DNA of 64,000 nucleotides, taken from the NCBI GenBank assembly GCA_964461835.1, contig CAYWVO010000009.1:1-64000 (forward strand), read 5' to 3'. Position 1 is the stretch's first letter. Every line of letters begins with the position of its first letter. The notes under the pieces were generated by a model, which did no database searches, was not told the origin of the DNA, and saw nothing but the letters and a program-made list of their open reading frames with translations. The position numbers and the translations under genes were made by a program. The stretch is from CAYWVO01 sp964461835 (GTDB lineage Bacteria; Zixibacteria; MSB-5A5; WJJR01; JAJRUJ01). This document shows, piece after piece, positions 44,575-52,423 of this stretch.

Positions 44575-45753
44575 TCAATGGTGGACCTGAAATTCCGTTA
44601 ATTCGTGCACGTCGTGTGAATCAAATGTCCCAAGAGAATCAGCATTAGCATCCGTGACAGCAATGTCATAGAATATATATTCCCGCTTGGTGATGCCAAT
44701 CGGGCATAGATAATCGTAACCTTCAATATCAGCATCCCATGATTGGTCATCATTGATATCCCAGAACCAGCGGATGACATGGCATTGAAATGTCCCCGCT
44801 GGTACTGAAACTGTCTCCAGGCCAGTGATTTGCCTCGCCATATCCCAGACCGACCCGTCTTCCTTCTTGCGGTAATACCATTGTTCACCGACGGTCAACG
44901 GATAGGCCAGAATACGCACCGGCACGTCCTCAATAACGGTATCCGAGACGGTCTTCGCGAAACGTACCTGCCAGTCCCGTATGTAGTAATCATGCAGCTG
45001 CTTGAGAGAAGAAAACCTCCGTCCCCCGAAATGAAAGGAACAGCCTTCACTGTTTGCGATTTTAGGCGGTCCGGTCCATCCGCCGCAGCTGTAACCGAGC
45101 AAATAGAACCCGTCCTCTCTATTGACCCGGAAATCGACAAAAGAGTTGCCGGAGCGTCCCTCTTGCCACTCACCCTCGAACGGGCTAGCCTGAATGGTAT
45201 CGTATAATGTGATTTCACTTTTAATCTCCACGGTGCTGGAGCCGTACACGGTATCTTGCACAAAAGGCTCTGCACCTGCACTACTGGCATTAGCGAAATA
45301 AAACATTCTCTCATACGACCAGGAATTATGTTCGGTGATTGGAAAGACATACGTCTGATCAGTCTGAAATTCCCATGACTCCGATGGGATTGTGTCACCA
45401 CCCGCCTCAATTGCGGTGACTCGCCATGAATACGTTGTGTTCGCATTCAATGGCCCAACAGCACAAAAAGTGTCCGATACTTCTGAGGAAACCATCGGCA
45501 ATGGACTAGTTGTGCCCAAATAGACGTTAAATGAGGCCGAGTCAGAGATCGCATTTTGGTACGACCATTGTAAGGTTATCAATAGCGGAATTTCATGCGC
45601 TCCCGGCGTGGGGCACGCATAGACAATACGAGGTATATCGTTACCAGGCGATCCCGTCGGATTAACATCCTCCTCTCCGCAGCTAAACACTAAGGCACAC
45701 ATCCCTACGGTCAACGTCAGTCGAAACCAACCCGCTACGCCATAGATGCGCAT
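44575..45753 (-). CDS. Putative lipoprotein with fibronectin-III-like domain
   Basis: A 392-residue protein with a signal peptide and lipobox (ALVFSC). Residues about 40-130 resemble an Fn3 domain (PTPGAHEIPLLITLQWSY, then NANTTYSWRVTAIEAGGDTI and SWEFQT). The remaining 260 residues are beta-rich, with TVEIKSEITLYDT, LTVGEQWYYRKKEDGS and VPAGTFQCHVIRWFW; this last type of segment is common in hypothetical secreted proteins of the group. Function unknown. The gene is alone on the minus strand between plus-strand mdh and icd and is flanked by inverted repeat blocks. Confidence 0.75.
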   Translation of the reverse strand: MRIYGVAGWFRLTLTVGMCALVFSCGEEDVNPTGSPGNDIPRIVYACPTPGAHEIPLLITLQWSYQNAISDSASFNVYLGTTSPLPMVSSEVSDTFCAVGPLNANTTYSWRVTAIEAGGDTIPSESWEFQTDQTYVFPITEHNSWSYERMFYFANASSAGAEPFVQDTVYGSSTVEIKSEITLYDTIQASPFEGEWQEGRSGNSFVDFRVNREDGFYLLGYSCGGWTGPPKIANSEGCSFHFGGRRFSSLKQLHDYYIRDWQVRFAKTVSDTVIEDVPVRILAYPLTVGEQWYYRKKEDGSVWDMARQITGLETVSVPAGTFQCHVIRWFWDINDDQSWDADIEGYDYLCPIGITKREYIFYDIAVTDANADSLGTFDSHDVHELTEFQVHH

Positions 45754-45939
45754 ACGGCACCTCCCATTCTATTGAGCATTTCATACAACTTAATCATCGG
45801 CTTTGAAATATCAAAACGTATTCTTCCAGTTCGGCCGGGTGCCCCAGCCGCTTCCAATGAGATTTGATCAATTATCCTTTGTCGAAACCACGTCCGCAAG
45901 CGGACTCAGGGGTTTCGACCTACGTGCCCCCTCCCCACC

Positions 45940-45975
45940 CCAAAATGGATCCCGGATCGAGTCCGGGATGACACC
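45940..45975 (-). repeat. Dispersed repeat A, copy 2 (inverted)
   Basis: The reverse complement matches 44351-44386 at 34 of 36 positions. Confidence 0.8.
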
Positions 45976-46120
45976 GCCGTATACGGCGGGTTTCTCACGC
46001 TCGCGGAAGGATTCTGCCAAATCTAACGCCCTTAGAACCCTACTCTCCGGGATCGCTGGTCGCGCTCCCTCAGTGTGTAGGGTGGGTGCTTTGCCCCCAC
46101 CCTACCGAACTCTTTGCACT

Positions 46121-46159
46121 CCCTCAGATCCGCCATAGGCGGACAAGTCAGGGCCACGC
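46121..46159 (-). repeat. Dispersed repeat B, copy 2 (inverted)
   Basis: The reverse complement is identical over 39 bases to 44388-44426. In the inverted orientation B precedes A, separated by about 145 bases, whereas in the left block A and B are adjacent. Confidence 0.85.
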
Positions 46160-46440
46160 ATATAACGTTCCCCAGCAGCGTGTGAAACCCGGACAGATGT
46201 CCGGGCCACCCAAGCCGACCTGTCACCCCCGCGTAGGCGGGGGTCTAAGGTGGGTGCAGAGCACCTACCTTACGCGTCAGCCCAAGGGCTGACACGCACG
46301 TGACCGAGCAACGACTTCCCCGGTCCGACGTATTTTATGACAGCTTTCTCTGCAAGAGGCTTTGCCTCATGGGATTAGTTCCCCATATTATCAGGTTTTG
46401 AACCGGCCAATAAACGGTTTAATATATTTCGGAGGGCAGC

Positions 46441-47697
46441 ATGGCTGTGAAATTCAAGAAAGTAACGCCGCCGGCGGACGGCACACCGATCACGCTGAAA
46501 GATGGCAAGCTGAAGTTTCCGGATGATCCGATCATTCCGGTGATCGAAGGCGATGGCATCGGGCGCGACATCATGAAAGCCACACGCCGGGTCATCGACG
46601 CCGCGGTTGAAAAAGCCTACCGCGGTAAGAAGCGCATTGCCTGGATGGAGATTTACGCCGGTGAATCGGCAATGCCGGTGTACGGTGAGGTATTGCCCGA
46701 GGAGACAATGAAAGCCATCAAAACCTACTATGTTGCGCTCAAAGGTCCCCTGACGACGCCGGTCGGCGGCGGATATCGCAGCCTGAATGTAACGATGCGG
46801 CAGGTAATGAACCTCTATGCCTGCGTGCGGCCGGTCCGGTATTTCCAGGGCGTTCCCGCACCGGTGAAACGTCCGGAAAATATGGACGTGGTGATTTTTC
46901 GGGAAAACACTGAAGACGTCTACGCGGGGATTGAATGGCGCAAAGGAACCAAGGACGCCCGCAAACTCATTAAAGTGCTAAAAGAAGAGTTCGGGGTCAA
47001 AGTCCGGTCCGACTCCGGGGTCGGCATAAAGCCGATATCGGTGACGGGTACGCAGCGACTGGTCCGCAAGGCGATCAATTACGCCATCTCGCACATGCGT
47101 GAGTCGGTGACCCTCGTGCACAAAGGCAATATCATGAAATTCACGGAAGGCGCGTTCCGTGACTGGGGATACGATGTAGCCAAAAAGGAATTCCCGACTA
47201 AGACCATCACGGAAGATGATTTGTGGTCGAAATACAAAGGGAAAGCACCCAAAGGCAAGATTATCATTAAGGACCGTATCGCCGATTCCATGCTTCAGCA
47301 AATCCTCACGCGCACCGCTGAATACGATGTGATTGCGACGCCGAATCTCAACGGTGACTATATCTCGGATGCGTGCGCCGCACAGGTAGGCGGTTTGGGG
47401 ATGGCCCCCGGAGCAAATATGGGCGACTATGTGGCGTTATTTGAGGCCACTCATGGCACTGCCCCGAAATATGCGGATAAGGATATGGTGAATCCGGGAT
47501 CATTGATTCTCTCGGCGGTCATGATGTTGGAATACCTCGGCTGGGATAAGGCCAGGAAGCTGGTCGAACAAGCGTTGGAGCAAACCATTCTCAACAAGAC
47601 CGTGACCTACGATTTGGAACGTCAAATGGAGGGTGCAACGAAGGTATCCACTTCGCAGTACGCCACCCATATCATTGAGAATATGAATAAGGCATGA
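46441..47697 (+). CDS. icd: Isocitrate dehydrogenase (NADP-type)
   Basis: A 418-residue enzyme of normal length for the E. coli-like Icd class. It shows IEGDGIGRDIMKATRRV, the substrate region RSLNVTMRQVMNLYACVRPV, FRENTEDVYAGIEW, and late GGLGMAPGANMGDYVALFEATHGTAP and GSLILSAVMMLEYL. It makes 2-oxoglutarate and CO2 from isocitrate with NAD(P). GGAGGG ends 5 bases before the ATG. It is monocistronic with its own terminator at 47761, separate from the sucCD-mdh operon. Confidence 0.95.
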   Translation: MAVKFKKVTPPADGTPITLKDGKLKFPDDPIIPVIEGDGIGRDIMKATRRVIDAAVEKAYRGKKRIAWMEIYAGESAMPVYGEVLPEETMKAIKTYYVALKGPLTTPVGGGYRSLNVTMRQVMNLYACVRPVRYFQGVPAPVKRPENMDVVIFRENTEDVYAGIEWRKGTKDARKLIKVLKEEFGVKVRSDSGVGIKPISVTGTQRLVRKAINYAISHMRESVTLVHKGNIMKFTEGAFRDWGYDVAKKEFPTKTITEDDLWSKYKGKAPKGKIIIKDRIADSMLQQILTRTAEYDVIATPNLNGDYISDACAAQVGGLGMAPGANMGDYVALFEATHGTAPKYADKDMVNPGSLILSAVMMLEYLGWDKARKLVEQALEQTILNKTVTYDLERQMEGATKVSTSQYATHIIENMNKA

Positions 47698-47760
47698 TTT
47701 TGCCGAAAAGAGGTTTGAATTCCTCGACGATTGATCGTACCATAGAGTAATGAGAATATC

Positions 47761-47789
47761 CCGGCGCGGTTAGTTACCGCGCCGGTTTT
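47761..47789 (+). terminator. Intrinsic terminator after icd
   Basis: Perfect 10-bp stem CCGGCGCGGT (47761-47770) / ACCGCGCCGG (47776-47785) with a five-base loop and TTTT. Confidence 0.9.
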
Positions 47790-47818
47790 GCAAACCTCAA
47801 CGTAGTACAGGTGAGCCG

Positions 47819-48382
47819 ATGATTTCGACTTCGGACTTTCGGAGAGGGATGAAACTTAAGGTCGACGGCGAGTTGTGGATTATCGTCGACTTTCAGAACG
47901 CCCGGACGGCCCAGCGGCGCGCCAAATACACCACCAAACTGAAAAACATTAAGACCGGGGCCGTCATCGAGAAAATGTTCCCATCGGGCGAAACATTTGA
48001 AGAGCCGGATTTCGAAGACCGCAAAATGCAGTATCTGTACACCGACGGCACGGACTGGCACTTCATGGATTCGACAACGTTCGAACAATTCGCCATCCCC
48101 AAGGAGAAATTGGGGGGAGCCGAAGATTTCTTCATGGAAAATGAGGAATATAAAATTCTGTTCTTCGAAGGTGAAGCGATCGATGTCGATCTGCCGGCGT
48201 CGGTGGTCCTGAAAGTGGTGGAGGCGGAACCGGCGGTCAAAGGCGATACGGTGTCCAATATTACCAAAGGCGCCACGGTCGAGACCGGGTTGGAGGTCAA
48301 GGTCCCCCCGTTTATCAAAGAGGGTGACACCATAAAGATCGATACCCGGACAAAAGAGTACATCGAACGGGTGAATCTCTAA
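47819..48382 (+). CDS. efp: Translation elongation factor P
   Basis: A 187-residue EF-P with three beta-barrel domains at normal length, ending GDTIKIDTRTKEYIERVNL. It relieves ribosome stalling at polyproline. The domain I loop that normally carries the modified residue (PGKG in E. coli) reads DFQNARTAQRRAKYTTKLKN, about two residues longer and without PGKG; an arginine probably lies at the tip. No EpmA/B, EarP or deoxyhypusine-like modifying enzyme is in the window. It is monocistronic with its own terminator. Confidence 0.93.
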   Translation: MISTSDFRRGMKLKVDGELWIIVDFQNARTAQRRAKYTTKLKNIKTGAVIEKMFPSGETFEEPDFEDRKMQYLYTDGTDWHFMDSTTFEQFAIPKEKLGGAEDFFMENEEYKILFFEGEAIDVDLPASVVLKVVEAEPAVKGDTVSNITKGATVETGLEVKVPPFIKEGDTIKIDTRTKEYIERVNL

Positions 48383-48405
48383 GCGCTGCCTGCGTCGGAA
48401 TATCG

Positions 48406-48439
48406 ACGGCCTCAGACCACCGGTTGGGGTCGTTTTTTT
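48406..48439 (+). terminator. Intrinsic terminator after efp
   Basis: A 9-bp stem with two G-T pairs, ACGGCCTCA (48406-48414) / TGGGGTCGT (48425-48433), is followed by an unbroken run of seven Ts. Confidence 0.8.
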
Positions 48440-48475
48440 ATTGTATTATTCTATCGATAAGGCATTACTGCCATT

Positions 48476-49189
48476 ATGAAGCCGATCCGCAAGAAGCCGC
48501 AACCGACAGATTCCCCGGACCTGTTTACCAATCCGGACAAGCCTGACCGTGCGGCATCGATGAGCCGGATCGGTACCGATGAATCGGGTAAGGGGGACTA
48601 TTTCGGGCCACTGGTGACTGCCGCCGTGTGGGTTCCTCCGGAGCAAGAATCTGGGTTGCTCAGACTGGGTGTGCGCGATTCCAAGAAGATAACCGATAAA
48701 CGGGCAACGGCGCTGGCGGCGGAGATCAAGGCTCAGGCGCGTCACGCAATTGTCGTCGTCGGACCGGAGAAGTACAATCAGCTCTATGAAAAAATCGGCA
48801 ACCTCAACCGCCTGCTCGCCTGGACCCATGCGCGCGCGATTGAGAATATCCTGGAGACGGTGCACTGTGACACGGTGATCGCCGATAAGTTCGGCGATGA
48901 AAAATATATCATTTCGGCACTCATGAAAAAAGGGCGAGCCGTGAGATTGGTGCAACTGGTTCGCGCCGAAAGCGATCTCGCGGTTGCAGCGGCGTCCATC
49001 GTGGCGCGGGCGGAGTTTTTGCGACGACTCGACCTACTCAGCCGCAGCATCAGGGTGAAACTCCATAAAGGCGCATCCCCGGCAGTCGATCAGATTGGTC
49101 GACATCTGGTTGCCGATCAGGGTGTGGATGTATTGAAGAAAGTTGCTAAGTGGCATTTCAAAAATACCAAGAAGATTTTAGGCGCATGA
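48476..49189 (+). CDS. rnhC: Ribonuclease HIII-like protein, short form
   Basis: A 237-residue type 2 RNase H. Its motif GTDESGKGDYFGPLV is diagnostic of RNase HIII (RNase HII has GVDEAGRGxLAGPV). VRDSKKI, the aspartate in DTVIADKFG, and ESDLAVAAASIVARAEFL follow. It degrades RNA in RNA-DNA hybrids. RNase HIII usually has about 300 residues with an N-terminal TBP-like substrate-binding domain. Only about 30 basic residues precede the catalytic domain here, so that domain is missing. The IF2B-like gene overlaps its stop by four bases. Confidence 0.87.
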   Translation: MKPIRKKPQPTDSPDLFTNPDKPDRAASMSRIGTDESGKGDYFGPLVTAAVWVPPEQESGLLRLGVRDSKKITDKRATALAAEIKAQARHAIVVVGPEKYNQLYEKIGNLNRLLAWTHARAIENILETVHCDTVIADKFGDEKYIISALMKKGRAVRLVQLVRAESDLAVAAASIVARAEFLRRLDLLSRSIRVKLHKGASPAVDQIGRHLVADQGVDVLKKVAKWHFKNTKKILGA

Positions 49190-50010
49190 TCCAGGAACGG
49201 GTGCAGGGGATTGTCGAGGATCACCGGTCCGGCGCCACAACCCTCGGCCTGCGAACGTTGCGCATCACCCAGGCTATCGCGGGGCGGGAGGATTTATCGG
49301 CGCGAGATCGGCAATCACTCACCAGACAATTGTTCAAAGATGTCATTACCGCTCATCCCCAGATGGGTATTTTGCGGTATTTGCAGGACGTCATGTTGCA
49401 TCCCGAAGAGGAGGATCAGCCAGGGGTGCGTGATCTCCGCAGAAATATTATCAGACACCGGGAAGACAATGCTAAGGCCTTTGCCCGGCATTGCAAGAGA
49501 AAATGTTCCATACTCACCATTTCCTATTCCAGCGCGGTCCAGGCCGCGTTGATGGCGGCTCGCAAAAAACGGATCAATGTCATTGTTCCGGAATCACGGC
49601 CCAAAAATGAAGGACGCTCGCTGGCGAGTGAACTTGCCAAAAATGGAATCAACACCACACTAATTGTCGATGCGGCGATGGGCTTGCACATCGAAAACGT
49701 TGACTACGTCTTGCTGGGTTGTGATAGTATCACTCGCGAGAGATTCGTCAATAAAATCGGCAGTTTGCCGGTAGCCTTATTGGCGAAACAAGCGGGTAAA
49801 CCGGTATACGTCTTTGTCGATCCCTATCGAATCGTTCAAGATGAGCGCGGTTTGCGGCGACAACAGCAACACTTACCCGCAGAAGTTACCCGCGCCGATC
49901 ATGAGTATGAGATTGACAATCGCTATTTCGATTTCATCCCGAATACGTTGATTACGCATTGCGTCTATCGCGGAAAATTACAGGAGCCGAGTAAACTCTT
50001 CAGCTCGTGA
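49186..50010 (+). CDS. eIF-2B / MtnA-like superfamily protein
   Basis: About 274 residues of the IF-2B alpha/beta/delta-like fold. After an N-terminal helical part come ILTISYSSAVQAALMAARKK, VIVPESRPKNEGRSLASEL and VLLGCDSITRERFVNKIGSL. Related enzymes include methylthioribose-1-phosphate isomerase and ribose-1,5-bisphosphate isomerase. The conserved cysteine of those isomerases is not clearly at its position, so isomerase activity is uncertain. The ATG at 49186 overlaps the rnhC stop (ATGA); an earlier ATG at 49150 is possible. Its end overlaps the convergent CCA gene by 11 bases. Confidence 0.82.
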   Translation: MIQERVQGIVEDHRSGATTLGLRTLRITQAIAGREDLSARDRQSLTRQLFKDVITAHPQMGILRYLQDVMLHPEEEDQPGVRDLRRNIIRHREDNAKAFARHCKRKCSILTISYSSAVQAALMAARKKRINVIVPESRPKNEGRSLASELAKNGINTTLIVDAAMGLHIENVDYVLLGCDSITRERFVNKIGSLPVALLAKQAGKPVYVFVDPYRIVQDERGLRRQQQHLPAEVTRADHEYEIDNRYFDFIPNTLITHCVYRGKLQEPSKLFSS

Positions 50011-51376
50011 GTTCGCGGTGATACTCCGAGGCCAATTGTAATAATGCTTCGCGGGTGTTGCGTTCGGGATCGTCCAGAACGAGTTCCAGCAGGTGATTGA
50101 GGATTTTGCCGATTATTGGACCTGGCGGCACTTGGAGATGGTCCATCAGATCGTTGCCGTCGATAGCCAGATCCCGTAGCCCAAACGGTCGTTTGCGACT
50201 GATCTCTTCTCGAATTCGCGCCTCGAGTTCATCCACATCGTCGGTTGTTCCACCTCTCCCCTGCGCGACGACGTCTGCCCGGCGCAAATCTAACAGATCA
50301 AAGATCAGGTCGGCCCCTAAGCGGCGGATCAGCCGCCGGACACCTTTGTCGGTGACATCAGTGGTGAACATGTGACGATCAACCAGCAGGCTGACATCCC
50401 GGATAAATTCATTGGCGTAACGCAGCCGGCGCAACACTTGGCGTGCCGTGGTAGCGCCCCTTTTCTCGTGTCCGTAAAACGTCGCCCTATCTCCCTCAAC
50501 GACCCGGGCCTGTGGCTTATTAATATCGTGCAGCAAGGCAGCCCAGCGGACCCGCAGCCGGGCCGGGGCGGCATCAACGGTGCGGATCGTATGCTCGAAC
50601 ACGTCATAGGCGTGAAAAGGGCCGGGTTGATCGACATCAACGCAGGCGGCAAGTTCCGGCAAGACAACTTCCAGCATACCGAGTTCCTGCATCAGGCGAA
50701 AACCGTTGGAGGGCTGTTCTGCTTTGAGTAGTAGCTTATTCAATTCCTCCGCGATTCGCTCTGCCGACACCGACGTTAAGCGCTGAACATGTCGTTGAAG
50801 AGCCGCGGCAGTGTTTTCTTCCAGAGAAAAATTAAAACGCGCAGCGAACTGGACAGCCCGTAATATGCGCAGCGGGTCCTCCCGGAATGCCCGCTCATTG
50901 ATGTACCGAATCAGCTTCTGTTCAATATCTTTTTGGCCACCGGTGGGGTCGATAAGCTCGTCGGTTCCTACCCGGCGCGCCAGCGCATTGATGGTAAAAT
51001 CCCGCCTGATTAAATCATCTTCAATCGAACAGGTATGATCGAATTCGACGGCGAAATCCCGATGGCCGACGCCGGTGGAGAATTCCTTGCGCGGGAGGGC
51101 AACGTCATAGGTGACACTCTTTGAATCAGGAGGATGCGGCGGCGTAAATTTGATCACGCCAAATGATCTGCCCACTAGATCGACTCGGCCAAATCGCTGC
51201 AGTTCGCGGCGTAGATCCTCCAGCGGGATGCCCGTAATCACATAATCCTGGTCCTTGCTGTACACCGGCAAACCCAACAAACGGTCGCGCACCTGCCCGC
51301 CGACTTCGTACACCGCACCGAGCTCATTGAGTCGCCGCAGCCAGGTTGGCAGTTTTTTCTCTTCCGCTTCATTCAT
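50000..51376 (-). CDS. CCA tRNA nucleotidyltransferase / poly(A) polymerase family, HD type
   Basis: About 458 residues of class II nucleotidyltransferase. The head domain has VYEVGGQVRDRLLG and the DxD in SKDQDYVITG, then RRDFTINALAR and REDPLRILRAVQFAARF. A C-terminal HD domain has ALLHDINKP and a VDRHMF histidine. It adds or repairs the tRNA 3' CCA; HD-type members may also have phosphatase activity. Poly(A) polymerase activity cannot be excluded from sequence. The ATG at 51376 is chosen over a TTG at 51397. Confidence 0.88.
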   Translation of the reverse strand: MNEAEEKKLPTWLRRLNELGAVYEVGGQVRDRLLGLPVYSKDQDYVITGIPLEDLRRELQRFGRVDLVGRSFGVIKFTPPHPPDSKSVTYDVALPRKEFSTGVGHRDFAVEFDHTCSIEDDLIRRDFTINALARRVGTDELIDPTGGQKDIEQKLIRYINERAFREDPLRILRAVQFAARFNFSLEENTAAALQRHVQRLTSVSAERIAEELNKLLLKAEQPSNGFRLMQELGMLEVVLPELAACVDVDQPGPFHAYDVFEHTIRTVDAAPARLRVRWAALLHDINKPQARVVEGDRATFYGHEKRGATTARQVLRRLRYANEFIRDVSLLVDRHMFTTDVTDKGVRRLIRRLGADLIFDLLDLRRADVVAQGRGGTTDDVDELEARIREEISRKRPFGLRDLAIDGNDLMDHLQVPPGPIIGKILNHLLELVLDDPERNTREALLQLASEYHRELTS

Positions 51377-51469
51377 TAGTATTGCAAAAAACTTCAATGT
51401 CCCGGTCAGGACAAGAACTTCCGGTACACTAGCTGATCGGGGAATAGGCTTGGTGGTTTTAAACTAAAG

Positions 51470-52420
51470 CTACTCGCGCGTGATCCGGGTACCGCATTCA
51501 CCGTGCAAGGCTTCGGCCGCTCGATTGATCGAGGTAATCAGCACTTCGTCTCCCCCGCCGCGCAGGAACGTGAGCGCCGCTTCAATTTTTGGGCCCATTG
51601 AACCGGGCGGGAAATGCCCGTCCTGGTAAAAGCGTTCGGCTTCGGCCAGGGAAATGCGCTTCAGGTCTTGTTGTTTGGGCGTGTCGTAATGAATTGCCAC
51701 ATGGGTGACGTCGGTAAGGATAACAAAAAGAGACGCGCCAATTTGTTTGGCCAGCACGGCTGAGGCGCGGTCCTTGTCAATGACGGCATCAAGCCCTTCG
51801 TAGGAGCCATCCTCTTCCACGTACACGGGAATGCCACCCCCACCAGCGGCGATCACGATATATCCTTGCTGAACCAGGGAAGCGATAGCATCCGCCTCCA
51901 CGATTGAGAGTGGCATCGGTGAGGGCACGACGCGCCGCCAGCCACGGGCACTGTGCCTTTTGACTGACCAGCCCCGTTCCTGTTCAAACCGTCGTGCCTC
52001 ATCCTCAGCGTAGAACTGGCCAACGTACTTGGAAGGGTTTTTGACGGACGGATCATTGCGGTCAACGATGACCTGGGTGACAATGGTCAATACCTGGCGG
52101 TCAATCTGATCAGCATGCAGCCGGTTTTGCAGGGATTGTCCAATCATATAGCCCATGCCGCCTTCCGTATCCGCGACACAGATGCCCAACGGCAGGATGG
52201 GGGCTTTCCCACGGGAGAGTTCCACCCGCAGCAATGCATTACCCACCTGCGGACCGTTGCCGTGGGTTATCGCGAGATTGTAGCCCTGTTTGAGGAGCGG
52301 AATAATTGCGGCGAGCGAATCGCGCGTATGCCGGAATTGATTGGCAATGGTGTCCGGCTCATCAGGCCGGGTGATGGCGTTGCCACCCAACGCCACCACC
52401 GCTGTTTTCGCCGTGTTCAT
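51470..52420 (-). CDS. arcC: Carbamate kinase
   Basis: A 316-residue amino-acid-kinase-fold enzyme of normal length. It shows VVALGGNAI, ITHGNGPQVGN, the long protruding subdomain (EGGMGYMIGQSLQNRL), IAAGGGGIPV, and SMGPKIEAALTFL. It makes ATP from carbamoyl phosphate, or the reverse. It lies 3 bases after the cyclic-2,3-DPG-synthetase-like gene, so the two are cotranscribed. No arginine deiminase or ornithine carbamoyltransferase gene is nearby, so it is not a classical arc operon. Confidence 0.93.
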   Translation of the reverse strand: MNTAKTAVVALGGNAITRPDEPDTIANQFRHTRDSLAAIIPLLKQGYNLAITHGNGPQVGNALLRVELSRGKAPILPLGICVADTEGGMGYMIGQSLQNRLHADQIDRQVLTIVTQVIVDRNDPSVKNPSKYVGQFYAEDEARRFEQERGWSVKRHSARGWRRVVPSPMPLSIVEADAIASLVQQGYIVIAAGGGGIPVYVEEDGSYEGLDAVIDKDRASAVLAKQIGASLFVILTDVTHVAIHYDTPKQQDLKRISLAEAERFYQDGHFPPGSMGPKIEAALTFLRGGGDEVLITSINRAAEALHGECGTRITRE

Positions 52421-52423
52421 CGA

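Larger units (their letters stand above)
45881..46293. repeat. Hairpin-rich mosaic block
   Basis: At least nine short palindromes in 413 bases, most with 6-11 bp arms and loops of 2-3 bases: 45881-45919 (nested, inner GTCCGC-AA-GCGGAC); 45951-45969; 45974-45989 (perfect 16-mer CCGCCGTATACGGCGG); 46077-46105; 46129-46143; 46188-46205 (CCCGGACA-GA-TGTCCGGG); around 46224-46245; 46247-46271; and 46276-46293 (GTCAGCCC-AA-GGGCTGAC). None has a proper T-run. It looks like an accumulation of interspersed palindromic elements. Confidence 0.75.
45754..46440. other. Long gene-free region upstream of icd (right repeat block)
   Basis: These 687 bases hold no supported gene. From 45881 to 46293 they are packed with short palindromes and carry inverted copies of repeats A and B. 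The last 60 bases before icd are AT-rich and end with GGAGGG, the icd ribosome-binding site. Confidence 0.7.

Noticed and set aside
46398..46425. TTGAAC-16-TAATAT as an icd promoter
   Set aside because: The -10 lies only 15 bases before the ATG, so transcription would start inside the GGAGGG ribosome-binding site. Good consensus, but implausible geometry.
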